Origin: Macrococcoides epidermidis
GTDB taxonomy: Bacteria; Bacillota; Bacilli; Staphylococcales; Staphylococcaceae
Direction: 5' to 3' (one strand)
Assembly (NCBI RefSeq): GCF_042659445.1
Contig: NZ_JBHSSR010000001.1
Length of the DNA stretch: 64,000 nt
Part shown: positions 43,079-52,221 of the stretch, in pieces
How positions within the stretch are numbered: position 1 is the stretch's first letter
Layout of the letters: the number at the start of each line of letters is the position of its first letter
Notes under the pieces: generated by a model
Database searches by the model: none
What the model was told of the DNA's origin: nothing
Seen by the model: only the letters and a program-made list of their open reading frames with translations
Translations under genes and position numbers: made by a program

Positions 43079-44123
43079 ATTTTGTATACGAAACAACAGC
43101 TACATAATAATCTTTACCAACTTTTTCATACGTCAGACTCAAATTGTCATAGTCAACTGTCTTCTCTTTTACAAGTTTTCCTTGTTCGTTTTCATATGTA
43201 TCAACACCATATGTGTCATCAGGTTTACCAAACAATGCTTTTATACGCTTTTCTGAGAGCTTCTTTTGTTCATAAGCAAATGAAATATTATATAATTTAT
43301 ATTTGCCATCACACTTTTCTGAATCATAAGAAAGCATCATCCAATCATTCACGCCGTATGTTTGATCCAATGTCATCCCTTCTTCATCAATAAAGAATGA
43401 TTCTGTATTAGATGCACCAACTTTTTTGTAAACATCCGTTGATAACATTCCTGGTTTAATCCCTTTATAACTATACTTACCATTTTTCATTGCCTTTAAT
43501 TCTGTAATAGTCGGTAATTTTTCTGCTACATTTTTCAATTGATTCTTTTTAAAGTTACCTTTATAGAATATGCGTGAATGATTATCGTATTTCGGATGAT
43601 ACATCGCAACACTTTCAGCTAAATAACCTTTTGAAATCTCTGTATATTTCGCATGTAAATAGTTGAAGCTTTCTTCTAATGCATAGTCCTCATCGTGGAA
43701 CTTACCTGTTGGTTCACCTAAAGTTGCAATGATATCACGACGTAACATACGTGCTTTATCGTTTAAATACATTTCGATAGAGATTAGTTTTAAACTATCA
43801 CGTGTAATATAACGTTTCGGTGAATAGAATCCAAATTCATAGTCACCATATCCTACATACATCATCGTTCCTTCTTTATCTTTCTCAATTTCCAGCGTTT
43901 CAGGTTGCCCTAGTTTTGATTTCACATATTTGTATGACTGATTTAATTTGACACCGCGTGCCTGATACGTACCGTTTTGTAATGCTTTTAAATTCTGCGC
44001 ACTATCTACAGGTTTCGAATCATAATATTTGCCTGGTATTTCACATTGATTCACTGCTGCTTTTGCACCAGTTGTCGGTAATAATGCTGAAATGATAAGT
44101 GTTGCTGCTAATAATTTCTTCAT
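43077..44123 (-). CDS. Secreted two-module family protein with one cysteine pair
   Basis: 348 residues. The signal peptide is MKKLLAATLIISALLPTTGA. Module one: 'QNLKALQNGTYQARGVKLNQ', 'YVKSKLGQPETLE', 'DIIATLGEPTGKF'. Module two: 'TELKAMKNGKYSYKGIKPGM', 'DVYKKVGASNTE', 'RIKALFGKPDDTYG'. The two mature Cys ('VNQCEIPG' and 'SEKCDGK') match those of the paralogues at 37775 and 41646. It ends with a 'DNLSLTYEKVGKDYYVAVVS' strand pair. Three such genes lie within 6.4 kb on the same strand. Function unknown. Confidence 0.82.
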   Translation of the reverse strand: MKKLLAATLIISALLPTTGAKAAVNQCEIPGKYYDSKPVDSAQNLKALQNGTYQARGVKLNQSYKYVKSKLGQPETLEIEKDKEGTMMYVGYGDYEFGFYSPKRYITRDSLKLISIEMYLNDKARMLRRDIIATLGEPTGKFHDEDYALEESFNYLHAKYTEISKGYLAESVAMYHPKYDNHSRIFYKGNFKKNQLKNVAEKLPTITELKAMKNGKYSYKGIKPGMLSTDVYKKVGASNTESFFIDEEGMTLDQTYGVNDWMMLSYDSEKCDGKYKLYNISFAYEQKKLSEKRIKALFGKPDDTYGVDTYENEQGKLVKEKTVDYDNLSLTYEKVGKDYYVAVVSYTK

Positions 44124-44251
44124 TGTTTTCTCCTCAAGTAAATTAGTTTGTTAATATAAATTTTACTATATTGAAGAAATAATAAAAGTATTATTTTATT
44201 TAGTTTGTATTTAAAAAAAATATAATTATGGTGTATTCTTTAACAAGATTT

Positions 44252-45712
44252 TTATCCTTCAAATACAATCGTATTCATCTGTGCAGGTGCGACAATGACC
44301 GGCCAGTAGAAAGGTCCACCGCGCCATCCTTCATTCTCATTTCCGTTTTGTCTGAGCAGCATTACAGTTGGATGTGTCGTACCAAGCTGATAACTTTGTT
44401 TAAGTTCATCCTGTCCGTTATCTGGTCGATCTGCAAACCTTACGCCATCTTGACGGTAGCGTGATATATTACGGTTTTCACGTGTAACAATCCAGACATA
44501 TCCTGTATTGTTTCCTGGTAGTCTTGATAAATAATTGAGTATAGCGCTATAAGTTTCAACGTTCCACTCATACCCTTCTTCCATGATGAGACATTCTGTT
44601 ATTTCTTTAAGTATCGGAATTACTTTCTGAACAGGTACGAGTATATGACGTGCGTCTTTGTTATTTTGATCGATGGCAAACTTACGTAAATCTTGTATCA
44701 TCGTATCCAGCTTCTTTGTACGACGTATCATCTCGCTACGACTTTTCGTCTGAAATCCAACCGGTAAGAAACGTTTCTTTCCTTTAATCGTAATCACTTT
44801 CGACAACAGAATTTTATTAGGGTTACATGGTACAATGTCTTTCTTTGTATCATGCATCATAAAGATAACTTCTCCCGCATTACGTCCAGTTTCAAATGCC
44901 TTCCTTAAATCTTCATCAAACGCATGCATACGTTCCATCACGTCATAGATTCTGTGTGTTGTATAAAATCTCGTCACAGACAAATCTTCTTTTGGTCGTG
45001 CCCCGTACATACGCGAATGCTGGAGAACAGTATCTTGCTGAAACTTCTTCGGATCTCGTCCGTAATAGAAACCAATTAAATTGCTGATTGTGATGCCGCG
45101 ATCAAGAATTTGACCACCGATAAAGAAGTTAAGTGGTGCTCGAAGTTTCAGTTCTCCTCGTTTATCCAGCAGTTGATTCACATCTTGTTCTGAATTAACG
45201 ATGGTAATCAACAGTTCTTCATCAAGAAATGCTGATTTTACCGCTTCATAAACGTCTTTTGCCTCTGGAAAATAATTTGATTCTGAAGATAATTTAAACC
45301 CTTCATATGCTTCCATAATAAGTGATTTAAATGCAGCTTCGTTTTCTTCAATCAGTTGTGTGAGCTTCTGTTCTATCTTCAACACAACTTGGTATTGCCA
45401 CATATGTGCGCGTTTTGTCGTAATGGTATGCATAATAAAAGCATACTTTTTAGGTCGTTCCTGTTGAGCTATTTGTTGAAGGTTACGAATCTTACCACCG
45501 ACTACAAAGTTAATCAGTGCATTGCGCAAACCGGTTAATTGTTTAGTAGTGAGTACATAAGCATCTTTTACACGTCGGTTATCTTCTTTACGTAACAGCT
45601 CCAGTTCAGTTTCACTTACCGGTTGATAGACGTGACTTGCAGAACCTTCATATTTAGAATGTTCGAAATAGAACTTTCCTCCTACATACGACTGATATGT
45701 CGGCACAAGCAC
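44252..45712 (-). pseudogene. Z1-domain ATPase, C-terminal half (downstream of in-frame stop)
   Basis: 486 codons in the same frame as the N-terminal half at 45734; only one TAA (45734-45736) separates them. It carries the Z1 hallmark 'FIGGQILDRGITISNLIGFY' followed by 'QDTVLQHSRMYGARP' near residues 200-240, equivalent to helicase motifs IV-VI. The stretch after the stop ('PKRPAFTVLVPTYQSYVGGK') is what follows the ATP-binding half in intact Z1 proteins. Without readthrough or restart it lacks Walker motifs. Z1 proteins are known from restriction-modification and other defence loci. Confidence 0.75.
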
Positions 45713-45733
45713 TGTAAAAGCTGGTCGTTTCGG

Positions 45734-46405
45734 TTAATAACCACGTGCAGATAACACTTCACTGTCCGGCTGTAAATATAGTGAATACGGTGTCGCAGTT
45801 ACTTGTAAGTAGGCTGCTGTAGGAGTTTCTCTTTTGATTTGATCGAGTTGGGATGCAATGACCTTGAGTTCCGTTAAGTTCTTATCCTTATCTTTATCAT
45901 AAACAACTGACGCATAATCTGCTTCATCATCGATAATCATCATCTGACGCTTTCTAAGTACCGGATACATTTCAAATAAAGCTTTCGTTAATCGTTCCAC
46001 ATTCTTCTTTTCTTTCTTAACGACAATGACGATTTTCTTATTTAGTTCAAACTTACGTAAATCATCAGGTAGACTCATGATGTCATAGGCTGACATATAG
46101 TCCAGATCAATCAATTCCTCATATTCTTTATGCAGCCGTTCATACGTTTGTCGCGCAAGTGCGTTAGCGTTCTTAGTTAAGATAATCACTACTTCAAAGC
46201 CATTATCAAAGCCAAGTGCCATCGAACCCATAAAGCTACGTGTCTTCCCAGACTGTATACGCCCAAGAAGCATACCCGGCTTATTTTCTGATGTAGATAT
46301 TTCTATTAAGTTATTTACAGTATCATGCATTGCTTTTAATTCATCTACTGAATAATTGTTTTTATGTTGAAGTGTTTTAATAAACACACCCTGATTTAAA
46401 TCCAT
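45734..46405 (-). pseudogene. Z1-domain ATPase, N-terminal half ending at premature stop
   Basis: 223 codons from ATG 46405 (AGGAG upstream). Walker A is 'GMLLGRIQSGKTRSFMGSM' (about 43-61), Walker B 'RQMMIIDDEADYASVVY', motif III 'AAYLQVTATPYSLYL'. The frame stops at TAA 45734, then stays open in the same frame for 493 more codons, giving about 717 codons overall. A single base change (for example CAA to TAA) would explain it. The gene stands alone without a methyltransferase. A remaining function is possible only with readthrough. Confidence 0.75.
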
Positions 46406-46429
46406 AATCTTCTCCTAAACTTAACAATA

Positions 46430-46505
46430 AAAAGAAACCAGCAGTCAGCTGATTTCTCTATTTTTATGGTGAAAGCGGCTGTAAATTATAAATACAGCCG
46501 CTTCC
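46430..46505 (-). terminator. Terminator of the 46534 lipoprotein gene, with a second hairpin
   Basis: The promoter-distal stem (46433-46442 with 46448-46457) has a T-run on the minus strand and fits a terminator. Just before it lies a second stem, GC-rich, 46474-46483 with 46493-46502, without a T-run. Together they separate the lipoprotein gene from the Z1 gene. Confidence 0.72.
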
Positions 46506-46533
46506 GCAACATTTCCCATTCATCCAAACTCCC

Positions 46534-47064
46534 CTACGGCTGCACTGGTAATCCCGTATTCGGATCTACTGTTGGTGCGGCTGTTGGCGTTTCTGTCGTA
46601 GATTGTGCTCCTGTACGTTCTACTTGTAATGCACTTTCAAATGCAGCGGCTGGTGATGAAGTATTTGTGCCTTGCGGAATCACACCATTGGCTACACCAC
46701 TTTGATATGCTGCCATTTTCTCATCATATGTATAATCGTTACTATATATAATTTGGCTTAATGTATTTCTATTCGTTATATTATTAACATTCTCTTTGAC
46801 AACTTCTTCTGTCGTCACTGCTTCTGTAGTATTCACTTCTTCAGTCGTAGCTGCAGTTTCAGTTGTTTCTGTTTCAGTCGTATTTGAATCATTTTTATTT
46901 GATTTATGTTTTTCACGACTCGCTTTAATTTTCTTTCTAGCGATATCTGCAGCACTTTCTTTTTGCTCAGTCTTCACTTTTTCTTTCGGTGCAGTATCTT
47001 CTTTACCACATGCTACAAGTATAATTGCTGCCGATAATAAAATACTCATCTTTTTTACGTTCAT
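46534..47064 (-). CDS. Lipoprotein with TTE linker and IIYSNDY motif
   Basis: 176 residues. The lipoprotein signal ends IILVAC. A lysine-rich part and a Thr/Glu repeat linker (about 60-90) lead to 'LSQIIYSNDYTYDEKMAAYQ' followed by 'SGVANGVIPQGTNTSSPAAAFESALQ', the block shared with 21338 and 36912. The chain ends in a Thr/Pro-rich tail (TPTAAPTVDPNTGLPVQP) rather than a SHOCT-like helix. Lipid-anchored outside; function unknown. Confidence 0.77.
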   Translation of the reverse strand: MNVKKMSILLSAAIILVACGKEDTAPKEKVKTEQKESAADIARKKIKASREKHKSNKNDSNTTETETTETAATTEEVNTTEAVTTEEVVKENVNNITNRNTLSQIIYSNDYTYDEKMAAYQSGVANGVIPQGTNTSSPAAAFESALQVERTGAQSTTETPTAAPTVDPNTGLPVQP

Positions 47065-47174
47065 GTGTTCATCTCCGTTCTAAATTTCACCCAAATTCTA
47101 TGATACTACAAATTCACAATATACGGTAAATTTTCTATGCTATACTAGTGGTAAAATTATATGGAGGCGACATT

Positions 47175-48077
47175 ATGAATTTCAATCAAAGTATATCGCT
47201 ATCTAAAAAATCTCCGAGCAATATTCCATGGTACGCGACGCTACTTATTGCATTTGCAATCTTCTTTATCGTTCAAATCATTGCTGGATTAATATTAGTG
47301 CCCATTATTCTCGCATTCAATCCAACGGCAACACTTACTGAATTACAAGAAGAACCGCTCAGTACGCTCATCAGTTTGTTAATCTTTCCTTTCTTGCTCG
47401 TTGCATGTCTGATCATCAATAAATTTGCATATCGTCATCCTGTCCAGGCATTGGGTTTCTTTAAAGAAAAAGTATTTTCTAAATATGGATTCGGATTGCT
47501 TCTAGGGATGGCAATCATCATTATCGTCTACCTCATCAATCTATTATTCGGTGCAATGCAGAGCACGGTTAACGCTAGTATTCCTTGGTTTACTTTAACA
47601 TGGGTGATTGGACTATTTATGATACAAGGTTTAACTGAAGAAGTGATTGCCAGAGGTTTCTTGATGAACAAAATCAGCTATCAAATCGGTGTGCCTGCTG
47701 GTATCATCATCAATTCAGCATTCTTCTCATTTCTGCATTTCTTAAATCCGAATACGAGTATCCTTAGCTTTGTTAACTTATTCCTGGCAGGTATCGTATT
47801 CTCACTATTATTCTACTGGTCTGATAATATTTGGCTGACAGGCGCTGCACATAGCTTCTGGAACATAACACTTGGTGTATTTTTAGGCAATGAAGTAAGT
47901 GGGCAGGCTTTACCAGCAACCATCTTAAATACTGAATCGAATATGGATAAAGCTATTATAAATGGTGGGAATTTCGGGTTAGAAGGTGGGCTTGTTGTCA
48001 CTAGCATCTCAATTCTCGTGATCGCTTTATTACTAAAATTAAGTCTTAAAAAATACGGTACACAAAAAAGAGCCTAG
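47175..48077 (+). CDS. CPBP-family intramembrane metalloprotease
   Basis: The start is ATG 47175, seven bases after GGAGG. 300 residues with about eight membrane segments. The CPBP/Abi (CAAX protease-like) motifs are in order: 'LTEEVIARGFLMN' (EExxxR), 'FSFLHFLNPN' (FxxxH) and 'LTGAAHSFWNITLG' (HxxxN). Family members process prenylated or other membrane proteins, and some give immunity to bacteriocins. The target here is unknown. Single gene with a terminator shared with glxK. Confidence 0.85.
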   Translation: MNFNQSISLSKKSPSNIPWYATLLIAFAIFFIVQIIAGLILVPIILAFNPTATLTELQEEPLSTLISLLIFPFLLVACLIINKFAYRHPVQALGFFKEKVFSKYGFGLLLGMAIIIIVYLINLLFGAMQSTVNASIPWFTLTWVIGLFMIQGLTEEVIARGFLMNKISYQIGVPAGIIINSAFFSFLHFLNPNTSILSFVNLFLAGIVFSLLFYWSDNIWLTGAAHSFWNITLGVFLGNEVSGQALPATILNTESNMDKAIINGGNFGLEGGLVVTSISILVIALLLKLSLKKYGTQKRA

Positions 48078-48089
48078 CCGGCTCTTTTT
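48065..48089. terminator. Bidirectional terminator
   Basis: A 10-bp stem (48065-48074 with 48080-48089), loop TAGCC, A- and T-runs on both sides. It lies between the convergent CPBP and glycerate kinase genes. Confidence 0.9.
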
Positions 48090-48100
48090 GTTTTAAACAG

Positions 48101-49207
48101 TTATTTCAATAATCTTCCTATATTCCTACATGCATTCCTAATTAATCTTTCAGCATTATCTATTGCATCATCAAGCGACATCGGTCCATCAGTAATTGAA
48201 TGGATACTTAAGAAATTGTCATAAAGTGTTTCGTAATTTGTACCTAAACCACCTGACACAAGTATTGTTCTTACGCCCGCTTCATTCCCTCTATTTGCAA
48301 CACATACCGGTAGCTTTCCGTACTGTGTCTGAAAGTCACTTTTCCCTTCACCAGTAAAGATATAATCGAATGTCTTTAAATCAAGATCCTTCAATACAAT
48401 ATCAGCAATATATTCAGCCCCACTATGCATCACAGCACCAGCACATAATAATCCATATCCTATACCACCAGCAGCACCGGCACCTTCAATATGATGACAT
48501 TGTACATTTAAATGTTGTTCTAATTTAACAGCAAAGGAGGCTATACTTTCATCAAAAGCTTTCATCTCTTCTTCTTCTATTCCCTTTTGTTTACCATAAG
48601 TATATGTTGCACCATGCTCACCGGTTAAAGGGTTAGTTACATCACAAATTAAATGAAGTTCAATTTCTTTTAGCGCAGGTATCAGTTGGCCTTTTATCGC
48701 TCTAATCTCAGATAAGTTTCCACCATTAATTACGAGCTTTTCACTCTTTTCATCAAGAAATTCTAAACCAAGTGCCTCTAATAAACCTGCACCGCCATCA
48801 TTCGTTAAACTACCACCTAAACCGATAAATATTTTCTTATATCCACGTTCAATTAACTGACGAATCACATCGCCAACACCAAAGCTTGAAGCAAGATAAG
48901 GATTACGCGCTCGTGTTACTTCCATTCCGATAATATTAGCCACTTCAATCACTGCAGTTGTGTCATTCAGCTTGCCATAATAAGTCGTCAACGGTCGTCT
49001 GTACATATCTACAGTATGTATCTCTTCTTTCTCACCTTGCATTCCATAGATTAATGCATCAACCGTACCTTCTCCGCCATCTGCCATCGGACGAAGCATC
49101 ACTTCAGCACCTTGTATTGAAGATTGTAGTCCTTCAGCCATGCATTCTGCCACACGCATCGCACTTAAACATTCTTTGTAAGAATCAGGGGCTATTAATA
49201 TTCTCAT
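48101..49207 (-). CDS. glxK: Glycerate kinase
   Basis: About 368 residues from ATG 49207 (AGGAG eight bases upstream). Glycerate kinase type 1 signatures: 'ILIAPDSYKECLSAMRVAE', 'RPMADGGEGTVDALIY', 'IFIGLGGSLTNDGGAGLLEA', 'LICDVTNPLTGEHGATYTYG' and 'YIFTGEGKSDFQTQYGKLPV'. It phosphorylates D-glycerate, most often to 2-phosphoglycerate, linking glyoxylate or glycerate use to glycolysis. It is a single gene on the minus strand. Confidence 0.92.
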   Translation of the reverse strand: MRILIAPDSYKECLSAMRVAECMAEGLQSSIQGAEVMLRPMADGGEGTVDALIYGMQGEKEEIHTVDMYRRPLTTYYGKLNDTTAVIEVANIIGMEVTRARNPYLASSFGVGDVIRQLIERGYKKIFIGLGGSLTNDGGAGLLEALGLEFLDEKSEKLVINGGNLSEIRAIKGQLIPALKEIELHLICDVTNPLTGEHGATYTYGKQKGIEEEEMKAFDESIASFAVKLEQHLNVQCHHIEGAGAAGGIGYGLLCAGAVMHSGAEYIADIVLKDLDLKTFDYIFTGEGKSDFQTQYGKLPVCVANRGNEAGVRTILVSGGLGTNYETLYDNFLSIHSITDGPMSLDDAIDNAERLIRNACRNIGRLLK

Positions 49208-49267
49208 CTCAATCACTCCTGTTTATTTATATACTATTACTCATAGATTAATATATAAATGAAAAAG

Positions 49268-49300
49268 GTAAAAAAAGAAACCCCCGAAGAGGTTTCAAAA
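49268..49300 (-). terminator. Terminator of the secreted paralogue at 49307
   Basis: A six-bp stem (49277-49282 with 49291-49296) with an eight-base loop and a T-run on the minus strand. Confidence 0.75.
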
Positions 49301-49306
49301 TAAATC

Positions 49307-49969
49307 TTATTTTACCGCATAATAATATTTCCAGTTTTCATAAGTCATATTGTCATAAACAGCACTTAACATATTATCTTTATGCTCGACAAAATTAAAA
49401 TATTTCCATTTTGATAAATTATTTTTAATGTTATTCCCATGGAATACAACATACTCTAAATGGGTTCTATTACTATAATCATAATCAAAATAGAATGTAT
49501 AATTCTTATAGATCATTACATAATCATCTTTATATCTTCTGTAACTATCTTCATATGAAGTTCTTGCATAAAGTGGTTTGCCATATAATTTGCGGATGGC
49601 AGTTGCAGTCATTTTATCATTATTATAATCGTATGCAACATTGTCAACTAAACGTGTGATTAAAGGGTCACCGAAATGATCTGTGAAATCAAAAAGCGCC
49701 TCATTATTACTACTCACATCATTCAAATCCATATCCGAAGAATATTCACTTACACTATATTGAATATTCGGGATATATTTTGAACGTTTTGTATTCAACT
49801 TCATACCATCTAATGATGTAATCTTTCCAGCTTTCATTTTATAAGCCGTTGTTTTACTTAAATAGTTGATTTTTGTTTCAGTGATTTTCTTTGCAGCTTC
49901 AGCTTTTTCAAAACCTGCTCCAGTAACTAGTAGAGAGGCTGCAACAGTTGATACTATTAACTTTTTCAT
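49307..49969 (-). CDS. Secreted single-module paralogue family protein
   Basis: 220 residues. Sec signal peptide MKKLIVSTVAASLLVTGAG with cleavage near 'EAA'. The family motif 'LSKTTAYKMKAGKITSLDGM' leads to 'KLNTKRSKYIPNI', then 'AIRKLYGKPLYARTSY', 'YVMIYKNYTFYFDYDY' and 'VVFHGNNIKNNLSKWKYFNF'. There is no mature Cys. It is rich in Tyr, Asp and Asn. The remnant at 41391 is a copy of its C-terminal third. Extracellular; function unknown. Confidence 0.8.
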   Translation of the reverse strand: MKKLIVSTVAASLLVTGAGFEKAEAAKKITETKINYLSKTTAYKMKAGKITSLDGMKLNTKRSKYIPNIQYSVSEYSSDMDLNDVSSNNEALFDFTDHFGDPLITRLVDNVAYDYNNDKMTATAIRKLYGKPLYARTSYEDSYRRYKDDYVMIYKNYTFYFDYDYSNRTHLEYVVFHGNNIKNNLSKWKYFNFVEHKDNMLSAVYDNMTYENWKYYYAVK

Positions 49970-50259
49970 GTAAATTCTCCTTCGATATAAAATTTTATAT
50001 TTACACTATTATTATAAATCAACGATATATAAAAAAGAATGAAATTTTCAAATTTTATACAAGGTTATATTATAATTAAATTATTTTAGTTATTTTTTAT
50101 TAATTTAAATTAATATAAATTTTTTGTCTTTCTCTTCTCGATAATACGATACTTAAAATTAACTTCAGAAAAATAAGTTACTTATTACAAGTGTATTTTC
50201 ATTTTACATCAAATTATATATAATATTGTAATACATAATATTTTAAAGGGGAGTTATTC
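49970..50259. other. AT-rich divergent intergenic region
   Basis: Nearly 300 very AT-rich bases between divergent paralogue genes. It holds the leaders of both; I see no clear palindrome, RNA gene or frame. Confidence 0.5.
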
Positions 50260-50804
50260 ATAAAGAAAATTTGGAGTTTAGTCATTGTATTATCATTAGT
50301 ATTTGCAATCTTTTCACCAATCGCTGATGCAAAACGCCCTCCTGTACCAACGCCTTTCCCAAACATTTCAAGTAAATCTGTCGCACAAAAAGTTAAATCT
50401 GGTACTTACAATTATTACGGTGTTAAACTAGGTAATTCATTTGCTACTGTGAAGAAACAATGGGGTACACCTACTACTAAGAAAGTTTATCGTTCGTCAA
50501 TCACTATCCCGGAATACAACTATGGACCTTTAGGCAATTTAAAGATCAAAGGTCAGGCAAATGGTAGTGTTGCTGAAAGTAAAGCTAAAGTGGATCAAAT
50601 TTTAATTGCAACAAAATCCCATACAAAACATGAATATAAGAAAGTAATGAAAACTTTGGTCCTTCAAAAGATATTCGTACGAGTGGTAACATTAAAATGG
50701 TTTCATGGACGAAAGGTCATTCACACACAATTATTTACTTAAAAAAAGTTGGTTCTAAGTGGTACGCTTATTCATTCTCTAACGGATTAGTTGGCGTGAG
50801 ATAA
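50260..50804 (+). pseudogene. Secreted paralogue with ATA start codon and frameshift
   Basis: AAAGGGGAG at 50245-50253 is followed six bases later by ATA, then AAG AAA and a clear signal peptide (KKIWSLVIVLSLVFAIFSPI, 'ADA'). The module motif 'SVAQKVKSGTYNYYGVKLGN' and 'TVKKQWGTPTTKK' follow. Near 50650 a run of four A is one base short: the frame then ends at 50742. In the next frame the family-like end 'FGPSKDIRTSGNIKMVSWTK' and 'YLKKVGSKWYAYSFSNG' continues to TAA at 50804. Loss of ATG and a frameshift together indicate a recently inactivated gene. Confidence 0.75.
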
Positions 50805-50816
50805 TTGTTATTATTC

Positions 50817-50840
50817 AAAGACGCTTCGGCGTCTTTTTTT
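50817..50840 (+). terminator. Terminator with cUUCGg tetraloop
   Basis: An 8-bp stem (50817-50824 with 50829-50836), TTCG loop and seven T. It is well preserved although the gene upstream is broken. Confidence 0.93.
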
Positions 50841-50927
50841 ATTTCCAGTGTATTACGGGATTCATCTTCCAGATTATGTTATCATTATAATTATCTATTC
50901 TTTATAATATTTTAAAAGGAGTACATG

Positions 50928-51311
50928 ATGAAGTTCGGTAATATTTTAATTGGGTTTTTTGCATTATTATTTTTTATGGCACAAATTTTTAATTTATATG
51001 ATGGGATTACACATAATGATCCGAATAGAGTCGTCAATGCGCTCTATTTAATATCCATTGGGTTATTTATGCTATTTAATTTATACAATGCAATGCTTAC
51101 GCAGTCTGGTAAAGTTGTGACGACTGCCATGGTTAAACAACAGCTTATAGCAGCAATTCTGCTATTTATATTCGGGTTAATTGTGTTAATCGGTATATTT
51201 GTTTATGATTTAGGCATATTAACGAAAATCGTTGAATTCATGCTTATTTTATCTGTATTTTTCGAAATACGTACACGTATTAATCAGTTAAATGGAAAAA
51301 ACAAGCAGTAG
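50928..51311 (+). CDS. Small hydrophobic membrane protein
   Basis: About 127 residues from ATG 50928 (AAGGAG six bases upstream; the ATG at 50925 is too close). Four hydrophobic segments at about 5-22, 38-58, 74-97 and 100-116, with a charged end (RTRINQLNGKNKQ). No family is recognised. It shares only general plan, not sequence, with the membrane protein at 40693. It ends at a bidirectional terminator. Confidence 0.65.
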   Translation: MKFGNILIGFFALLFFMAQIFNLYDGITHNDPNRVVNALYLISIGLFMLFNLYNAMLTQSGKVVTTAMVKQQLIAAILLFIFGLIVLIGIFVYDLGILTKIVEFMLILSVFFEIRTRINQLNGKNKQ

Positions 51312-51334
51312 CTCATATGCTATCGCTTGTTTTT
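51299..51334. terminator. Bidirectional terminator
   Basis: Outer stem aaacaagc / gcttgttt with an inner AGTAGC / GCTATC-type stem and flanking A- and T-runs. It overlaps the ends of the convergent genes at 50928 and 51334. Confidence 0.82.
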
Positions 51335-52221
51335 TATTCCGGCACGATATCCTGAATCAACATTTGCCAGTCTTTTTTGCGTGTCTCTTTTAACAGACCT
51401 TTCATGTTGAGAATATCTTTCTTACGATACGTATCATAACGCAATACTTCGTTTGGGTGTAATGAAGGTTGCTTATAATTTGTAAACACGAATAACTTGT
51501 CGTATTGAGCAAGTTCCGGGATATGAGCAAACCACCTTGTTCTATCCGTACTTCTCGCGATTAAGCTCATTCCTTTAGCCATCGCTTCTCTTACCGTTTC
51601 TACAGCTGCAACCTGACTAGGCAATAGTTCGTTATAGAATGTTACATCATCTCTTGAGTATGATGGATATGGATAATATTGCAATGTGAACAATTGATTA
51701 GGATGGAAGTAACCAATTTCTTGTTCTATGTATTGGTACATATAATGATAATGCCAGTTTAATGAATTCGCTTTATTTAACTTACCATCTGTAAATTCAT
51801 AGGGTGAATAATTAGGTAAGTCGAGATGCAGATTATCAAACTTAACACGTTTTTCATATTCTGATGGGTGATATTTCGGATCAAACGAAGGATTGACAAG
51901 CATAATCAATAACTTTGCCTGTTCTAAATTACCTGTATATGGCTCTGGTGCCCATATATGAATATGTTCTTCGTCTTTCACCATTTTATTTTTATGGTCT
52001 AATTTATACATCCCATTTACCTGTAGTAGATGTCTTTCAAATTTCAAACGTTCCTGCAGCTTTCTACTATTTAATTGTGTGATTTCATCGAAAAAATGGG
52101 GATAATGTTCTTTGAAAAATTCAAGGTCAAATGGATGAAAAGCTGCATAATTCGATACATGTTCTGGTGTATTTTCCGGAAACGTTGTATAGTGTTTCCA
52201 GAAGCGTTGCACGCTACTCAC
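51334..52221 (-). CDS. Unrecognised protein, second gene of a two-gene cassette
   Basis: 295 residues, soluble, rich in His, Tyr, Phe and Pro. Noted segments are 'AKLLIMLVNPSFDPKYHPSE' (a strand followed by an NPS turn, vaguely like uracil-DNA glycosylase-type folds), 'LNWHYHYMYQYIEQEIGYFH' and 'KGMSLIARSTDRTRWFAHIP'. None of these lets me name a family. The gene overlaps the end of the upstream gene by eight bases, so the two are coupled. It might be a DNA-processing or defence protein; that is only a guess from its setting. Confidence 0.6.
   Translation of the reverse strand: MSSVQRFWKHYTTFPENTPEHVSNYAAFHPFDLEFFKEHYPHFFDEITQLNSRKLQERLKFERHLLQVNGMYKLDHKNKMVKDEEHIHIWAPEPYTGNLEQAKLLIMLVNPSFDPKYHPSEYEKRVKFDNLHLDLPNYSPYEFTDGKLNKANSLNWHYHYMYQYIEQEIGYFHPNQLFTLQYYPYPSYSRDDVTFYNELLPSQVAAVETVREAMAKGMSLIARSTDRTRWFAHIPELAQYDKLFVFTNYKQPSLHPNEVLRYDTYRKKDILNMKGLLKETRKKDWQMLIQDIVPE

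Noticed and set aside
46796..47083. Plus-strand reading frame rich in Val and Ser opposite the lipoprotein at 46534
   Set aside because: It is the antisense image of the Thr/Glu repeat linker; no ribosome site, and composition is an artefact of the ACT/GAA codons. The same applies to the minus-strand frame at 21307-21600.
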